Of a stretch of 64,000 bases of DNA, positions 38,785-47,194 are shown in pieces. The number at the start of each line of letters is the position of its first letter. The stretch's first letter is position 1. The notes under the pieces are model-generated. The model worked only from the letters and a program-made list of their open reading frames with translations, searched no databases and had not been told where the DNA came from. The DNA is taken from assembly GCA_035532415.1 (NCBI GenBank), contig DATKRB010000001.1:1-64000 (forward strand). Direction: 5' to 3'. Made by a program: the position numbers and the translations under genes. The stretch comes from DATKRB01 sp035532415. GTDB taxonomy: Bacteria; Actinomycetota; Acidimicrobiia; Acidimicrobiales; RAAP-2.

Positions 38785-39444
38785 ATGCAGCACGTCTGGG
38801 GGGTGGTGGTCGCCGGGGGCGCCGGGACCCGCTTCGGGGGCGCCAAGCAATTCGCCCTGCTCGGCGGGAGGCCGGTGGTGGAGTGGTCCGTGGTCGCCTG
38901 CCGCGAGGCGTTGGGCCATGTGGTGCTCGTGCTTCCCGAGGGGATGACCGACGATTCGTTCGGCGCGGACATCGTCGTGGCGGGAGGCCGGTCACGGTCT
39001 GCCTCCGTCCGCAACGGGCTGGGTGCCGTGCCGGCCGACGCCCGGGTGGTCGTGGTTCACGACGCCGCGCGCCCCCTCGCACCGCCCCGGCTGTTCGTGG
39101 AGGTGGTGAAGGCCCTCGACGGACCCGGGGTGAGCGGGGCGATCTGCGCCGTCCCGGTCACCGACACCCTCAAGCGGGTTGGTCGACCCGCCGGGTGGAG
39201 CGGTGCGCCCGACGTGGTGGTCGAGACCCTGGGCCGTGAGGAGCTGGTCAGCGTTCAGACGCCGCAGGCGTTCATCGCGGAAGTGCTCCGTCGAGCGCAC
39301 GCCGGTGGCGGCGAGGCGACCGACGACGCGGCGCTGGTGGAGGCGACGGGCGCTACGGTGCAGGTGGTACCGGGGGATCCCAGAAACCTCAAGGTCACCG
39401 ATCCCGAGGACCTGTCGTATCTCGAGCATTTGTTGAGGACGTGA
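38785..39444 (+). CDS. ispD: 2-C-methyl-D-erythritol 4-phosphate cytidylyltransferase
   Basis: 219 residues; MEP-pathway isoprenoid synthesis, CTP plus MEP to CDP-ME. VVVAGGAGTRFGGAKQFALLGG is the CTP-binding loop; VHDAARPLAPP, VPVTDTLKRV and VQTPQAF follow. Eleven bases after carD, three before ispF. Confidence 0.95.
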   Translation: MQHVWGVVVAGGAGTRFGGAKQFALLGGRPVVEWSVVACREALGHVVLVLPEGMTDDSFGADIVVAGGRSRSASVRNGLGAVPADARVVVVHDAARPLAPPRLFVEVVKALDGPGVSGAICAVPVTDTLKRVGRPAGWSGAPDVVVETLGREELVSVQTPQAFIAEVLRRAHAGGGEATDDAALVEATGATVQVVPGDPRNLKVTDPEDLSYLEHLLRT

Positions 39445-39447
39445 GCG

Positions 39448-40020
39448 GTGCGTATCGGACAGGGATTCGACGTGCATGCGTTCACCGAGGACCCCGAGAG
39501 GATGCTGGTCCTCGGCGGCGTGCCCATCCCCGGGTGCCGGGGACTGGTGGGGCACAGCGATGCCGATCCGGTCGCCCACGCCATCGCCGACGCCGTTCTC
39601 GGGGCCGCGGGCCTGGGCGACCTGGGCCGGCACTTCCCCGACACCGACCCGGCCTGGGCGGGAGCCGACAGCATCGAGCTGCTGACCGAGGTGACGGCCC
39701 GGGCGGCGGAGGCGGGGTATCGCCCGGTGAACGCCGATTGCACGATCGTCGCCGAGGCCCCCCGGCTGGCCCCTCACACCGCCCGCATGGTCGAACGCCT
39801 CACCACAGCCCTGGGCGCGCCGGTGTCGGTGAAGGCGACCCGGGCCGAGGGACTGGGGTCCATCGGGCGGACCGAGGGCGTTGCCTGCCTGGCCGTCGTC
39901 CTCCTGAGGGAGCTCGGTCCTGTGGTGGACGGGCCCGGCAGGCTCCCCCCGGACGGGCCCGACGAAGGGCGTGGCAGCGGCCCGGCAGGCTCCTCCCCGG
40001 CCGGGGCGCCGCCCTCATGA
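39448..40020 (+). CDS. ispF: 2-C-methyl-D-erythritol 2,4-cyclodiphosphate synthase
   Basis: 190 residues; MEP-pathway ring closure. RIGQGFDVHAF carries metal ligands D8 and H10, GHSDADP the third His; DLGRHFPDTDP, NADCTIVAEAP, VKATRAEGLGSIGRTEG are conserved. A roughly 30-residue Pro/Gly/Ser tail is extra. Overlaps the methyltransferase gene by four bases. In many Actinobacteria cysS follows here; it is missing. Confidence 0.95.
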   Translation: MRIGQGFDVHAFTEDPERMLVLGGVPIPGCRGLVGHSDADPVAHAIADAVLGAAGLGDLGRHFPDTDPAWAGADSIELLTEVTARAAEAGYRPVNADCTIVAEAPRLAPHTARMVERLTTALGAPVSVKATRAEGLGSIGRTEGVACLAVVLLRELGPVVDGPGRLPPDGPDEGRGSGPAGSSPAGAPPS

Positions 40021-41000
40021 CGCCACCAGGTCGCGGCCGGCCCAAGCCGCCGGCCGGACGGGGCGGGTCCCGTTCGTCCCGGTCGGGCGGGTCCCGTTCG
40101 TCCCGTTCGTCCCGTTCGGGCTCGTCCGGTTCGGGCTCGTCCGACCGGTTCGACCGCCGTCAGGGCGCCCCCGGCAAACCGTCCCGGGCGCGAGACCGGG
40201 CGGGCTCCGCCGACCGGGGTCCCGGCGCCAGGGTCGGGCTCGGGGGTGACCGGGTGGAGGGCCGGCGAGCGGTGATCGAGCTCCTTGCCGCGGGGCGCCG
40301 CCGGGTGGAGCGGCTCTGGTTGGCGGACGGGCTCGAGTCCTCGGCTCAACTCGACGAGATAGAGGCGTTGGCGGCACGCCGGAAGGTCCCCGTCGAGACG
40401 GTCTCCCGCGGGCGGCTGGCCGCCGCCGCGGGAACCGAGGCTCCTCAAGGGGTGGTGGCGGTCGCCCGCCCGATCGAGGAGACACCGCTCGGTGATCTCT
40501 GCGAGGCGGCCGGCCCGGGAGCACCGCCGTTCCTGTTGGTGGTGGCCGGTGTCACGGACCCCCACAACCTCGGAGCCCTCCTCCGAAGCGCCGAGTGCGC
40601 CGGGGTGACCGGGGTGGTCCTGCCCCGCCACCGGTCGGCCAACCTTTCGCCCACGGTGGCCAAGGTCGCGGCGGGAGCCATCGAGCATCTCGCATTCTCC
40701 CTGGTCGGAGGGATTCCCGCCGCTCTCGGCCAGATCGCCGGGTTCGGCGTCCGGACGGTCGGCTTGGCGGGCGAGGCGCGCCGGTCCCTTTACGAGCTCG
40801 ATCTCGGAGGATCCCCAGTTGCCCTGGTCGTGGGCAGCGAGGAGCGGGGGCTGCCCCAACTGGCCCGACGGCGCTGTGACGATCTGGTGTCGATACCCCA
40901 ACAGGGTTCCATCTCGTCGCTCAACGTGGCCGCCGCCGGTGCTGTCGCCTGCTTTGAGGTGGCGCGCCAGCGGGCCGGGGCGAGCGGCGGGCGAGCCTAG
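40017..41000 (+). CDS. rlmB: TrmH/RlmB-family 23S rRNA 2'-O-methyltransferase
   Basis: 327 residues. The first 75 are an Arg/Ser/Gly-rich disordered tail. Then the SpoU substrate-binding domain (DRVEGRRAVIELL) and SPOUT catalytic domain: VVAGVTDPHNLGALLRSAEC (motif 1), ALVVGSEERGLPQL (motif 2) and VSIPQQGSISSLNVAAAGAV (motif 3), forming the knot that binds SAM. RlmB methylates G2251 of 23S rRNA; TrmH-type tRNA activity is possible. ATGA overlap with ispF. Confidence 0.9.
   Translation: MTPPGRGRPKPPAGRGGSRSSRSGGSRSSRSSRSGSSGSGSSDRFDRRQGAPGKPSRARDRAGSADRGPGARVGLGGDRVEGRRAVIELLAAGRRRVERLWLADGLESSAQLDEIEALAARRKVPVETVSRGRLAAAAGTEAPQGVVAVARPIEETPLGDLCEAAGPGAPPFLLVVAGVTDPHNLGALLRSAECAGVTGVVLPRHRSANLSPTVAKVAAGAIEHLAFSLVGGIPAALGQIAGFGVRTVGLAGEARRSLYELDLGGSPVALVVGSEERGLPQLARRRCDDLVSIPQQGSISSLNVAAAGAVACFEVARQRAGASGGRA
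40068..40145 (+). repeat. Low-complexity SR-coding repeat in rlmB
   Basis: Imperfect 9-base units built on CGTTCGTCC and GGTTCGGGC encode alternating Ser-Arg then Ser-Gly pairs in the N-terminal tail of the methyltransferase. Confidence 0.8.
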
Positions 41001-41044
41001 GGCCGCCTCCTGCCGTCCTGCTTGGGCGCCGGGCGCGAACGGGG

Positions 41045-41460
41045 CTACAGGCTGCCCGACCCGCTCGCCGGCGGTTGGTCCGACCCGCAGTACTTGCACT
41101 TGCTGGCGCCGACCGGGAGATCGTCGGACAGGCAGGCGGGGCAGGTCTTCGCCGGGGCCGGGTCGCCGAACACGACCACGCCGCGTCGAGCCGAGATCGC
41201 CTTGTAGGGAAGGACGATGACGAAGTAGATCACCGCCATGAAGATGACGAAGTAGATCACCGCCGAGATGAGCGCACCGAGGTCGAGGAACGTCGCCTTG
41301 TTGCCGGCGGCGCCCAGTTGTCACCCCAACCCCACCGAGCTCCCACCCTGTGCCCGGGCGACGAGCGGATTGATCACGTTGGTGGTGAAGGCGACGATCA
41401 GCGTCCCTCGAACCGGCCCACGTCGGCCCCACCGGCGGCGGTGCCGATCGGCGCTCCATC
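41045..41460 (-). pseudogene. mscL: Decayed large-conductance mechanosensitive channel (mscL remnant)
   Basis: Read on the minus strand, one frame gives TLIVAFTTNVINPLVARAQGG (about 41330-41410), like the end of MscL helix 1. It then stops. A second frame from about 41310 gives FLDLGALISAVIYFVIFMAV and VIVLPYKAISARRG, like helix 2 and its cytoplasmic end, followed by a zinc-ribbon tail with CPACLSDD and CKYCGSDQPP. The two pieces are in different frames and the normal N-terminus cannot be found, so the gene looks frameshifted and eroded. The last 71 codons (41260 to 41045) could still be translated as a small membrane protein. This accounts for most of the 600-base space between rlmB and the beta-helix gene. 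Confidence 0.6.
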
Positions 41461-41603
41461 CGGAGCTCCCCGCGAAACTACACACCGGGGGCCGGCGGGG
41501 GCTCGAGCCCGGACCCCGGGGCAAACCTCTTGCGTGGCTCGTGAACCCGCGAGAGCATGGCTGTATCTGCGGATCGCGCAATGCCGATCGAAGGGGGTCT
41601 CCC

Positions 41604-43079
41604 GTGAGAAGGCTCGGTCGAATTGTCAGTGCCGTGACGCTAGGCATGCTGGGGCTCGGTGGCGCCGGGGTTCTGACGCTCTCGGGGCCGTTCGGAGCGG
41701 GGGTGGCGGGCGCAGTCGGCTGCTCGCCCGCCGGAACAACGGGGTTCACCGCGGCGATCTCCCCCGCCCCGGGTGCGACGATCAGCGGGACCGTTGACGC
41801 GACCGGTTGCAACATCGGCATTTACGTGGCTCCGGGGGTGACCCCGGTGACCATCGACGGTGCCACGGTGAGCGGTGCCAGTGACGAAGGCATTTATGTG
41901 GAGCAGACCACCGCGGTCACCATCAGGAACTCCACGGTGAAGGGAAACGGTCTCACCGCGAGCCCTCTTCCCGGCAATGGGGCCATCGCGTTGGCCGGGG
42001 TCACCAACTCGCTCGTGAACGGCAACACGGTCACCGGCAACGGCGCCGGTGGGATCTTCGTGAATGACAACGGACCGATCGATCCCGGTGTGCCGAACCC
42101 CGGGCCCGGTTCGCCGGTCGCCTCCTCGAACGTCACTGTCAGCAACAACGTCATCTCCAACAACGGTGCAGGGTGCGGCATCGTGTACTCCACCCACAAC
42201 ACCGGAGGATCGATCAGCGGCGGGACGATCTCGGGGAACACGATCACCGGCAGCCCGGGGGTCTTCACCGCGGTCGGGCCCGACGTGGCCGGGATCGTCG
42301 TCGCCACCGCGTCAGCCGGTGCGACGACCAGCAACGTCACGGTCTCGGGGAACACCGTGTCGGGATCGTTCGAGGGCGGGATCATCGTGCACGCCCACGC
42401 CCCTCATGACGTCGTCTCGGGCATCACGATCACAGGCAACACGCTGCCCGGCGGCAACAACTGGGGCCTGACGAACGGGCCGCCCGCCACCGCCGGCGTG
42501 ATCATCGGGGTCGACCTCCTTCCCCCGGCCATCGCCCCGGTCATCACCGGGACGACGGTGACGGGCAACACCATCAGCAACCAGTTTTACGGGATCTGGG
42601 TCAGCGGCGTCCCCGGCGTGACGACCACACCCAATACCATCAGCGTGCCGACCGGCGGGACCGCCGTCTACCACACCCCGGTGCCCGGCAGCGGTTACTG
42701 GCTGGCCTCGTCCAACGGCGGGGTCGCCAACATCGGCAGCGCAGGCTCCTACGGCTCCGCCGCGAGCCTGAAGCTGAACAAGCCGGTCGTGGGGATCAGT
42801 CCGACGCAGGACCAGGGTGGCTACTGGCTGGTCGCGTCCGACGGCGGGGTCTTCGCCTACGGCGACGCCACCTACTGGGGCTCGGCCGGCAGCCTCAAGC
42901 TCAACCAGCCGGTGGTCGGCATGACGGCCACCCCCGACGGGAAGGGCTACTGGCTGGTGGCACGGGACGGCGGGGTCTTCGCCTACGGCGACGCGGTGTT
43001 CCTCGGTACTCCGAGCAGCCAACAGCTGACCGCGCCGGTCGTCGGGGTGTCGGCCGTGGGCACGACCGCCTCGGGCTGA
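41604..43079 (+). CDS. Secreted right-handed beta-helix protein with C-terminal YWLVASDGG repeats
   Basis: 491 residues. GTG start six bases after AAGGGGG. A signal peptide (about residues 1-38, hydrophobic TLGMLGLGGAGVLTL) precedes a Thr/Asn/Gly-rich parallel beta-helix with many NTVTGNGAGGIF-like rungs (residues 70-350). The last 130 residues are three propeller-like repeats: SGYWLASSNGGVAN, GGYWLVASDGGVFAYGDATY and KGYWLVARDGGVFAYGDAVF, with KLNKPVVGI spacers. That repeat is very common in Acidimicrobiia surface proteins. Ligand or substrate unknown; possibly cell-surface or polysaccharide binding. Confidence 0.8.
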   Translation: MRRLGRIVSAVTLGMLGLGGAGVLTLSGPFGAGVAGAVGCSPAGTTGFTAAISPAPGATISGTVDATGCNIGIYVAPGVTPVTIDGATVSGASDEGIYVEQTTAVTIRNSTVKGNGLTASPLPGNGAIALAGVTNSLVNGNTVTGNGAGGIFVNDNGPIDPGVPNPGPGSPVASSNVTVSNNVISNNGAGCGIVYSTHNTGGSISGGTISGNTITGSPGVFTAVGPDVAGIVVATASAGATTSNVTVSGNTVSGSFEGGIIVHAHAPHDVVSGITITGNTLPGGNNWGLTNGPPATAGVIIGVDLLPPAIAPVITGTTVTGNTISNQFYGIWVSGVPGVTTTPNTISVPTGGTAVYHTPVPGSGYWLASSNGGVANIGSAGSYGSAASLKLNKPVVGISPTQDQGGYWLVASDGGVFAYGDATYWGSAGSLKLNQPVVGMTATPDGKGYWLVARDGGVFAYGDAVFLGTPSSQQLTAPVVGVSAVGTTASG

Positions 43080-43176
43080 GGTGTTCGGCACAGGATCGAC
43101 CGCCTGCGGAGCGGGGCGGCGTGAGGGGGGTTGTGCTCGAAGGCCATGATCCCTGTTCAACGCCTTGCAAAACGAG

Positions 43177-43249
43177 AGCCGGTGGTGGGACTCGAACCCA
43201 CGACCTGACGATTACAAATCGCCTGCGCTTCCAGCTGCGCCACACCGGC
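43177..43249 (-). tRNA. tRNA-Thr (anticodon TGT)
   Basis: On the minus strand a 73-base cloverleaf: acceptor GCCGGTG/CACCGGC, D-arm with GCGC/GCGC, anticodon stem GGCGA/TCGTC around loop TTTGTAA giving anticodon TGT, and T-arm GTGGG-TTCGAGT-CCCAC. No CCA is encoded. TGT reads ACA and, with wobble, other Thr codons. Confidence 0.95.
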
Positions 43250-43343
43250 GGGTCCCCAGGCTACCGGCCGTCCTCTCCGAGGTTCGGCGTGTGCGGCCGC
43301 GACCGCTGCCGCTGCCGCGACCCGGACCCGGACCCCGACCTCC

Positions 43344-43429
43344 GGGAACGCGCCGGGGAACGCGCCGGGGAACGCGCCGGGGATGCTTGCAACGACCCTG
43401 GCGACCGGGGATGCTTGCAACGACCCTGG
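43344..43429. repeat. Compound tandem repeats between tRNA-Thr and the LytR_C gene
   Basis: Three exact copies of GGGAACGCGCCG (43344-43379) run into two exact copies of a 25-base unit, 43377-43401 and 43405-43429, containing GATGCTTGCAACGACCCTGG, with a 28-base period. The second 25-mer ends 20 bases before the next start codon. No integrase or other mobile gene is near. With the tRNA this fills the 370-base stretch without protein genes. Confidence 0.9.
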
Positions 43430-43449
43430 TGGGTTGGCAGGCTGAACGC

Positions 43450-44118
43450 GTGACCACCCCGCCGCCGCCGCCTCCGGACCCGGGCCGGGGGGGAAGGTCG
43501 AGCGGGGACCGGGTGGTCGTTGCCCGTGCGCTCATGCTGCTGGCGGCGGCCCTGGTTCTCGGGATCATCCTGATCGGGGTGGCCGCCCGCCCGCCAGTGC
43601 TGGCGGGCACGTCCACCGTGGCCACCTCGGTCACCACCACGACCGCGGCAGGTACCACCACGAGCGGGGCCGGCACCGCCGGATCCGCTGCGAGCACCAC
43701 CATCACGGCCCCGAGATCCACCACGACCACGCACCGGGCCGGGACGAAGCGGGTTGCCGCGACGACCACCACCACCGTGCCCCGGTCGAGCGTGAAGGTG
43801 CTCGTGGCGAACGGAACGTCGGTGGCGGGCGCTGCGGGGCGGTACACGCAGCTCCTCTCGGGCCAGGGTTGGGCCACCCAGGCGCCGGTCAACGCGTCGT
43901 CGACGGTCAGCGCGTCCTCCGTCTATTACGCCTCCGGGCAACAGGCGTCCGCCTCCGCCATCGCCTCCTCACTGGGATTGAGCTCGGCGAACGTGCAGCC
44001 GCTTACGGCGTCGGTGCCCGTGGCGGGAACCGGCGGGGTCGGCATCGTGCTCGTCGTCGGTCCGGACCTGGCCGCACAGTCGTCCGTCACGACGACCACT
44101 GCGGCACGGACCGGCTGA
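43450..44118 (+). CDS. LytR C-terminal-domain (LytR_C) membrane protein
   Basis: 222 residues. A short Pro-rich cytoplasmic N-terminus, one transmembrane helix (ALMLLAAALVLGIILIGVAA, about 27-46), a Thr/Ser/Ala-rich extracellular linker, then a LytR_C domain (VKVLVANGTSVAGAAGRYTQ ... GWATQAPVNASS). LytR_C domains occur alone or after LytR-CpsA-Psr catalytic domains that attach polymers to peptidoglycan; the isolated domain has no known activity. The Thr-rich linker may be glycosylated. Upstream repeats may carry its promoter. Confidence 0.78.
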   Translation: MTTPPPPPPDPGRGGRSSGDRVVVARALMLLAAALVLGIILIGVAARPPVLAGTSTVATSVTTTTAAGTTTSGAGTAGSAASTTITAPRSTTTTHRAGTKRVAATTTTTVPRSSVKVLVANGTSVAGAAGRYTQLLSGQGWATQAPVNASSTVSASSVYYASGQQASASAIASSLGLSSANVQPLTASVPVAGTGGVGIVLVVGPDLAAQSSVTTTTAARTG

Positions 44119-44126
44119 CCCCGGGG

Positions 44127-44909
44127 GTGGCGGCTCTTCCCGGACCGCTCCGTCCGCTGATGGAGGAGCCCGGCGCCGCAGCGCTCTTCCTCGATTTCGA
44201 CGGCACGCTCGCGCCGATCGTCGCGGACCCCGCCTCGGCACGGCCCCTCCCGGGCGTGCCGGAGCTGCTCGCCCGGCTGGCCGCCCGCCTCGGGCTGGTC
44301 GCCGTGGTATCGGGCAGGCCGGTCGCCTATCTCGTGGACGTGCTCGGCGCCCCCCCCGGGGTGCACCTGGCCGGCCTGTACGGGATGGAGGAGCTCGGGG
44401 CCGACGGCGCCGTGCGGGTGGACGAGGACGCCCGGCGGTGGCGACCGGTCCTCGCCGAGGTGAGCGGCGAAGCCCGTCGTGCCGCTCCGCCCGGCGTGAT
44501 GATCGAGGAGAAGGGGCTCGCCATGACCATCCACTGGCGGGGGAACCCCGGGGCCGAGGCATGGGCCAGGTCCTTCGCCGGGCGGTTGATCGCCGGCACG
44601 GGCCTGGTGGGACAGCCGGGGAGGATGGCGCTCGAGCTCCGCCCGCCCGGGCCGACGGACAAGGGGGCGGTGGTCGACCGGTTGGGACCGGGTCACCGGG
44701 CGGTTGCCTGCTTCGGCGACGATCTCGGCGACCTGCCCGCCTTCGCCGCGCTGGACCGCCTGGCCGCTCTTGGCGTGGCCGTGGCCCGGGTGGCCGTGGT
44801 CGACGACGAGAGCCCGCCGGAGGTCGTGGCCGCGGCCGACGTGGTGGTGCGTGGCCCGGAGGAGGCGTTGGGCCTGCTCGCGCTGATCGCCGGCCCCGGT
44901 GGCCGATGA
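44127..44909 (+). CDS. otsB: Trehalose-6-phosphate phosphatase
   Basis: 260 residues from GTG at 44127 (an ATG at 44160 gives 249). A HAD-superfamily enzyme: FLDFDGTLAPI (motif I nucleophile Asp), VSGRP, MEELGADG, PTDKGAVVDRL (motif III Lys) and CFGDDLGDLPAF (motif IV). Releases phosphate to give trehalose, a stress protectant. Convergent with otsA, 28 bases apart, an unusual arrangement for two consecutive enzymes. Confidence 0.9.
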   Translation: MAALPGPLRPLMEEPGAAALFLDFDGTLAPIVADPASARPLPGVPELLARLAARLGLVAVVSGRPVAYLVDVLGAPPGVHLAGLYGMEELGADGAVRVDEDARRWRPVLAEVSGEARRAAPPGVMIEEKGLAMTIHWRGNPGAEAWARSFAGRLIAGTGLVGQPGRMALELRPPGPTDKGAVVDRLGPGHRAVACFGDDLGDLPAFAALDRLAALGVAVARVAVVDDESPPEVVAAADVVVRGPEEALGLLALIAGPGGR

Positions 44910-44937
44910 GCCCGGACCGCCGCTCCGCCGCCCCGCT

Positions 44938-46356
44938 CTACCTCGCCGGGCCCTCCTCCGCGGCCGTCCGGCCCGGGCTCGCCGCCACGAGGTCGGTGAG
45001 CCAGTCGGCGGCCGTTCGGGCCAGCACCAGCTCCCGCAGGTCGGCCGCGCGGCGCGCCCGCTGCCCGGGGCCCATCGTGAGCGCCAGCTCGAGGGCGGCC
45101 GCCGTGCCGGTGATGTCGAATGGGTTGATCCCGATCGCCGCAGGATGCAGCTCCTCCCAGGCGCCCGCCTCGCGGGAGATCACGAGGACGCCGTTCCGCT
45201 CGTTCACCAGCGGTCCCTCCTTGGCGACCAGGTTGAGCCCGTCCCGGATCGGGTTGACCAGCAGGACGTCGTAGCGCTGGAGCGCGGCCACGGAGCGCTC
45301 CCGGGCGTCTGCCACGTCGAGCACGATCGGGGTCCACGTGCTGGTCCCCCAGGTGTCGTTGATCCGGGCGACCGTGTGCTCCACCTCGCTCCGATAGGCC
45401 AGATACTCGGCCAGACCCTCTCGCGAGGGGTAGGCCAAGGCCAGCAGCACGACCCGGTCGCGCCATTCGGCCCGGGTCTCGAGCAGCTCCTCGAAGGCCC
45501 AGCATCCGCGCAGGATGTTCTTCGACAGCTCGATCCGGTCGACCCGGACGATGAGCTTGCGGTCGCCGACGCGCGCGTCGAGGGCCTCGCCCGCCGCGAC
45601 GCAGGCGCCGGTGCGGGCCTCGTCGGCCATCGCCGTGGGGTCAGGTCCCAAGGGGGAGTGGAAGGTCGGGGGCGCCGGCACGCCGGTCACCGCCGCCAGA
45701 CCGTCGTCGGCGAAACAGGCCCGGAACGCCGCCTCCCACCGCGCGGTGTGGAACCCGCAGGCACCGAAACCGGCCATGCCGCCCAGGAGCTCGCCCGCCG
45801 CCGCCCCGGGCAGGGTCCGAAGGAAGTTGGGGTCGCCGAACGGGGTATGGCTGAAGTGCACCGTTCGCAGGTCCGGACGCGCTTTGGCGAGCATGGCCCC
45901 GGCAAGGGCCAGGTGGTAGTCCTGCACGAGCACCACCGCTCCCTCGGGGGCGTTGCGGGCGATGGAGTCGGCGAACAGGCGGTTGAAGGCCCGATAGGCC
46001 AGCCAGGCCTCTTGCCAGTGCCGGTCGAAGCGGGGACGGCGGGGGAGGTCGAAGAGGTGGTGGTGGCAGAACCACAGGGTCGAGTTGGAGACCACGTCGT
46101 AGGCCATGCGGTAGAGATCGGGGTCCGGGGTCACCAGGACGATCCGCAACCCGTCCTCGGTCATCAGGCCCTGGTCGGCGGCCAAACGGTCGGCCTCGCT
46201 CATCGAGGCGGCGACCCAGGTCGCCCCGCTCCCGGCGAGCAGTGGATGGAGGGTCCCGGCGAGCCCGCCCCCCGAGCCGGCGGCCTCGGGTCGCCCGTTC
46301 TCGCCGAGGCGGAACGACAGTGGCCCCCGGTTGGAGGCGACGATCACGCCGTCCAC
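44938..46356 (-). CDS. otsA: Trehalose-6-phosphate synthase (GT20)
   Basis: 472 residues; transfers glucose from UDP- or ADP-glucose to glucose 6-phosphate. VIVASNRGPLSF, SGGGLAGTLHPLL, VLVQDYHLAL, RTVHFSHTPF, RVDRIELSKNILRG, and DVLLVNPIRDGLNLVAKEG are GT20 hallmarks. The expected glycine loop is AGSGGGL. It lies 52 bases upstream of the end of gpgS, same strand, so gpgS-otsA may form one transcript for two compatible solutes. Confidence 0.94.
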   Translation of the reverse strand: MDGVIVASNRGPLSFRLGENGRPEAAGSGGGLAGTLHPLLAGSGATWVAASMSEADRLAADQGLMTEDGLRIVLVTPDPDLYRMAYDVVSNSTLWFCHHHLFDLPRRPRFDRHWQEAWLAYRAFNRLFADSIARNAPEGAVVLVQDYHLALAGAMLAKARPDLRTVHFSHTPFGDPNFLRTLPGAAAGELLGGMAGFGACGFHTARWEAAFRACFADDGLAAVTGVPAPPTFHSPLGPDPTAMADEARTGACVAAGEALDARVGDRKLIVRVDRIELSKNILRGCWAFEELLETRAEWRDRVVLLALAYPSREGLAEYLAYRSEVEHTVARINDTWGTSTWTPIVLDVADARERSVAALQRYDVLLVNPIRDGLNLVAKEGPLVNERNGVLVISREAGAWEELHPAAIGINPFDITGTAAALELALTMGPGQRARRAADLRELVLARTAADWLTDLVAASPGRTAAEEGPAR

Positions 46357-46408
46357 GTGATGGACGTTAGCGTCCCGGTGCCGCCGCGGCGATCGGCCGG
46401 CCGCCGGT

Positions 46409-47194
46409 TCAGGAGGGCGTGCCCGGGTCCATCCGCTCGAGGGCCGCCCGGAGGACGTCGACCGCCTGGGGCCGCAGCTGGTCCAGCGGCCGGTTCCGGT
46501 GGACGCGGGTCCCCAGGTCCACCTGGGCCAGCGAGCCGACGCCGAAGCGCCGCGCCACGTCGAGGAGGAGGCCGAGCTCGACGCCGTACCCGTCGGCGAA
46601 CCCCACCTTCTCGAGCACCCAGCGGTGTGCCGCCGTCTCCCCGGCCAGGGGCTGGCGCACCGCGGCGAGCTCGGGGAAGCAGAGCTCGATGAGGGGCCGG
46701 GCCACCAGCTCGGTCACCCGGCCGCCTCCCGAAGGCGCACCGTGAAGAGGCCGCCGGTAGAAGCCCTTCACCAAGGTGATGTCGTCATGGAGCAGCAGGG
46801 GGCCGACGAGCCCGCTGACGAAGTTCGGGGAGGTGTTCTCGACGTCGGCGTCGAGGAAGACGACGACGTCGCCGAAGGAGGCGTCGAGTCCCGCCCGCAT
46901 CGCCTGTCCCTTGCCCCCGCCCGGTGCCAGCCGGACCACCCGGGCGCCGGCCGAGCGGGCCGCGCCCGCCGTGGCGTCGGAGGACCCGTCGTCCACGACG
47001 ACCACCTCGTCGACCAGGCCGGTCCCGCCGGCGTCGAGGACGTGGGGACCCCGCACGGCGCGGACGACGGCGGCCACCGTCCGCTCCTCGTCCCGCGAAG
47101 GGATGAGGACCGAGACCGTCCGTCCGGCCTTGGTCTGCACCAGCTGCTCCGAGCTGAACGCCGTACCCTCCAATGTCCGCAGCTCCGATGCCAT
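46409..47194 (-). CDS. gpgS: Glucosyl-3-phosphoglycerate synthase (GT81)
   Basis: 261 residues; transfers glucose from UDP-glucose to 3-phosphoglycerate, the start of glucosylglycerate and, in mycobacteria, methylglucose lipopolysaccharide. VSVLIPSRDEERTV, VDEVVVVDDGSSDATAG, GKGQAMRAGLD, VVFLDADVENTSPNFV (metal DxD), LVKGFYRRP, ELVARPLIELCFPELA and FADGYGVELGLLLD match GpgS closely. Divergent from the riboswitch-thrC unit. The partner phosphatase GpgP is not seen, but otsB is near. Confidence 0.92.
   Translation of the reverse strand: MASELRTLEGTAFSSEQLVQTKAGRTVSVLIPSRDEERTVAAVVRAVRGPHVLDAGGTGLVDEVVVVDDGSSDATAGAARSAGARVVRLAPGGGKGQAMRAGLDASFGDVVVFLDADVENTSPNFVSGLVGPLLLHDDITLVKGFYRRPLHGAPSGGGRVTELVARPLIELCFPELAAVRQPLAGETAAHRWVLEKVGFADGYGVELGLLLDVARRFGVGSLAQVDLGTRVHRNRPLDQLRPQAVDVLRAALERMDPGTPS

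Noticed and set aside
41321..41821. A complete 166-residue minus-strand gene
   Set aside because: Most of it is antisense to the signal peptide region of the beta-helix gene; only the last 30 or so codons resemble MscL and are covered by the pseudogene call.
43344..43429. Attachment site of an integrative element at tRNA-Thr
   Set aside because: The repeats do not copy the tRNA 3' end and no integrase or foreign genes adjoin.
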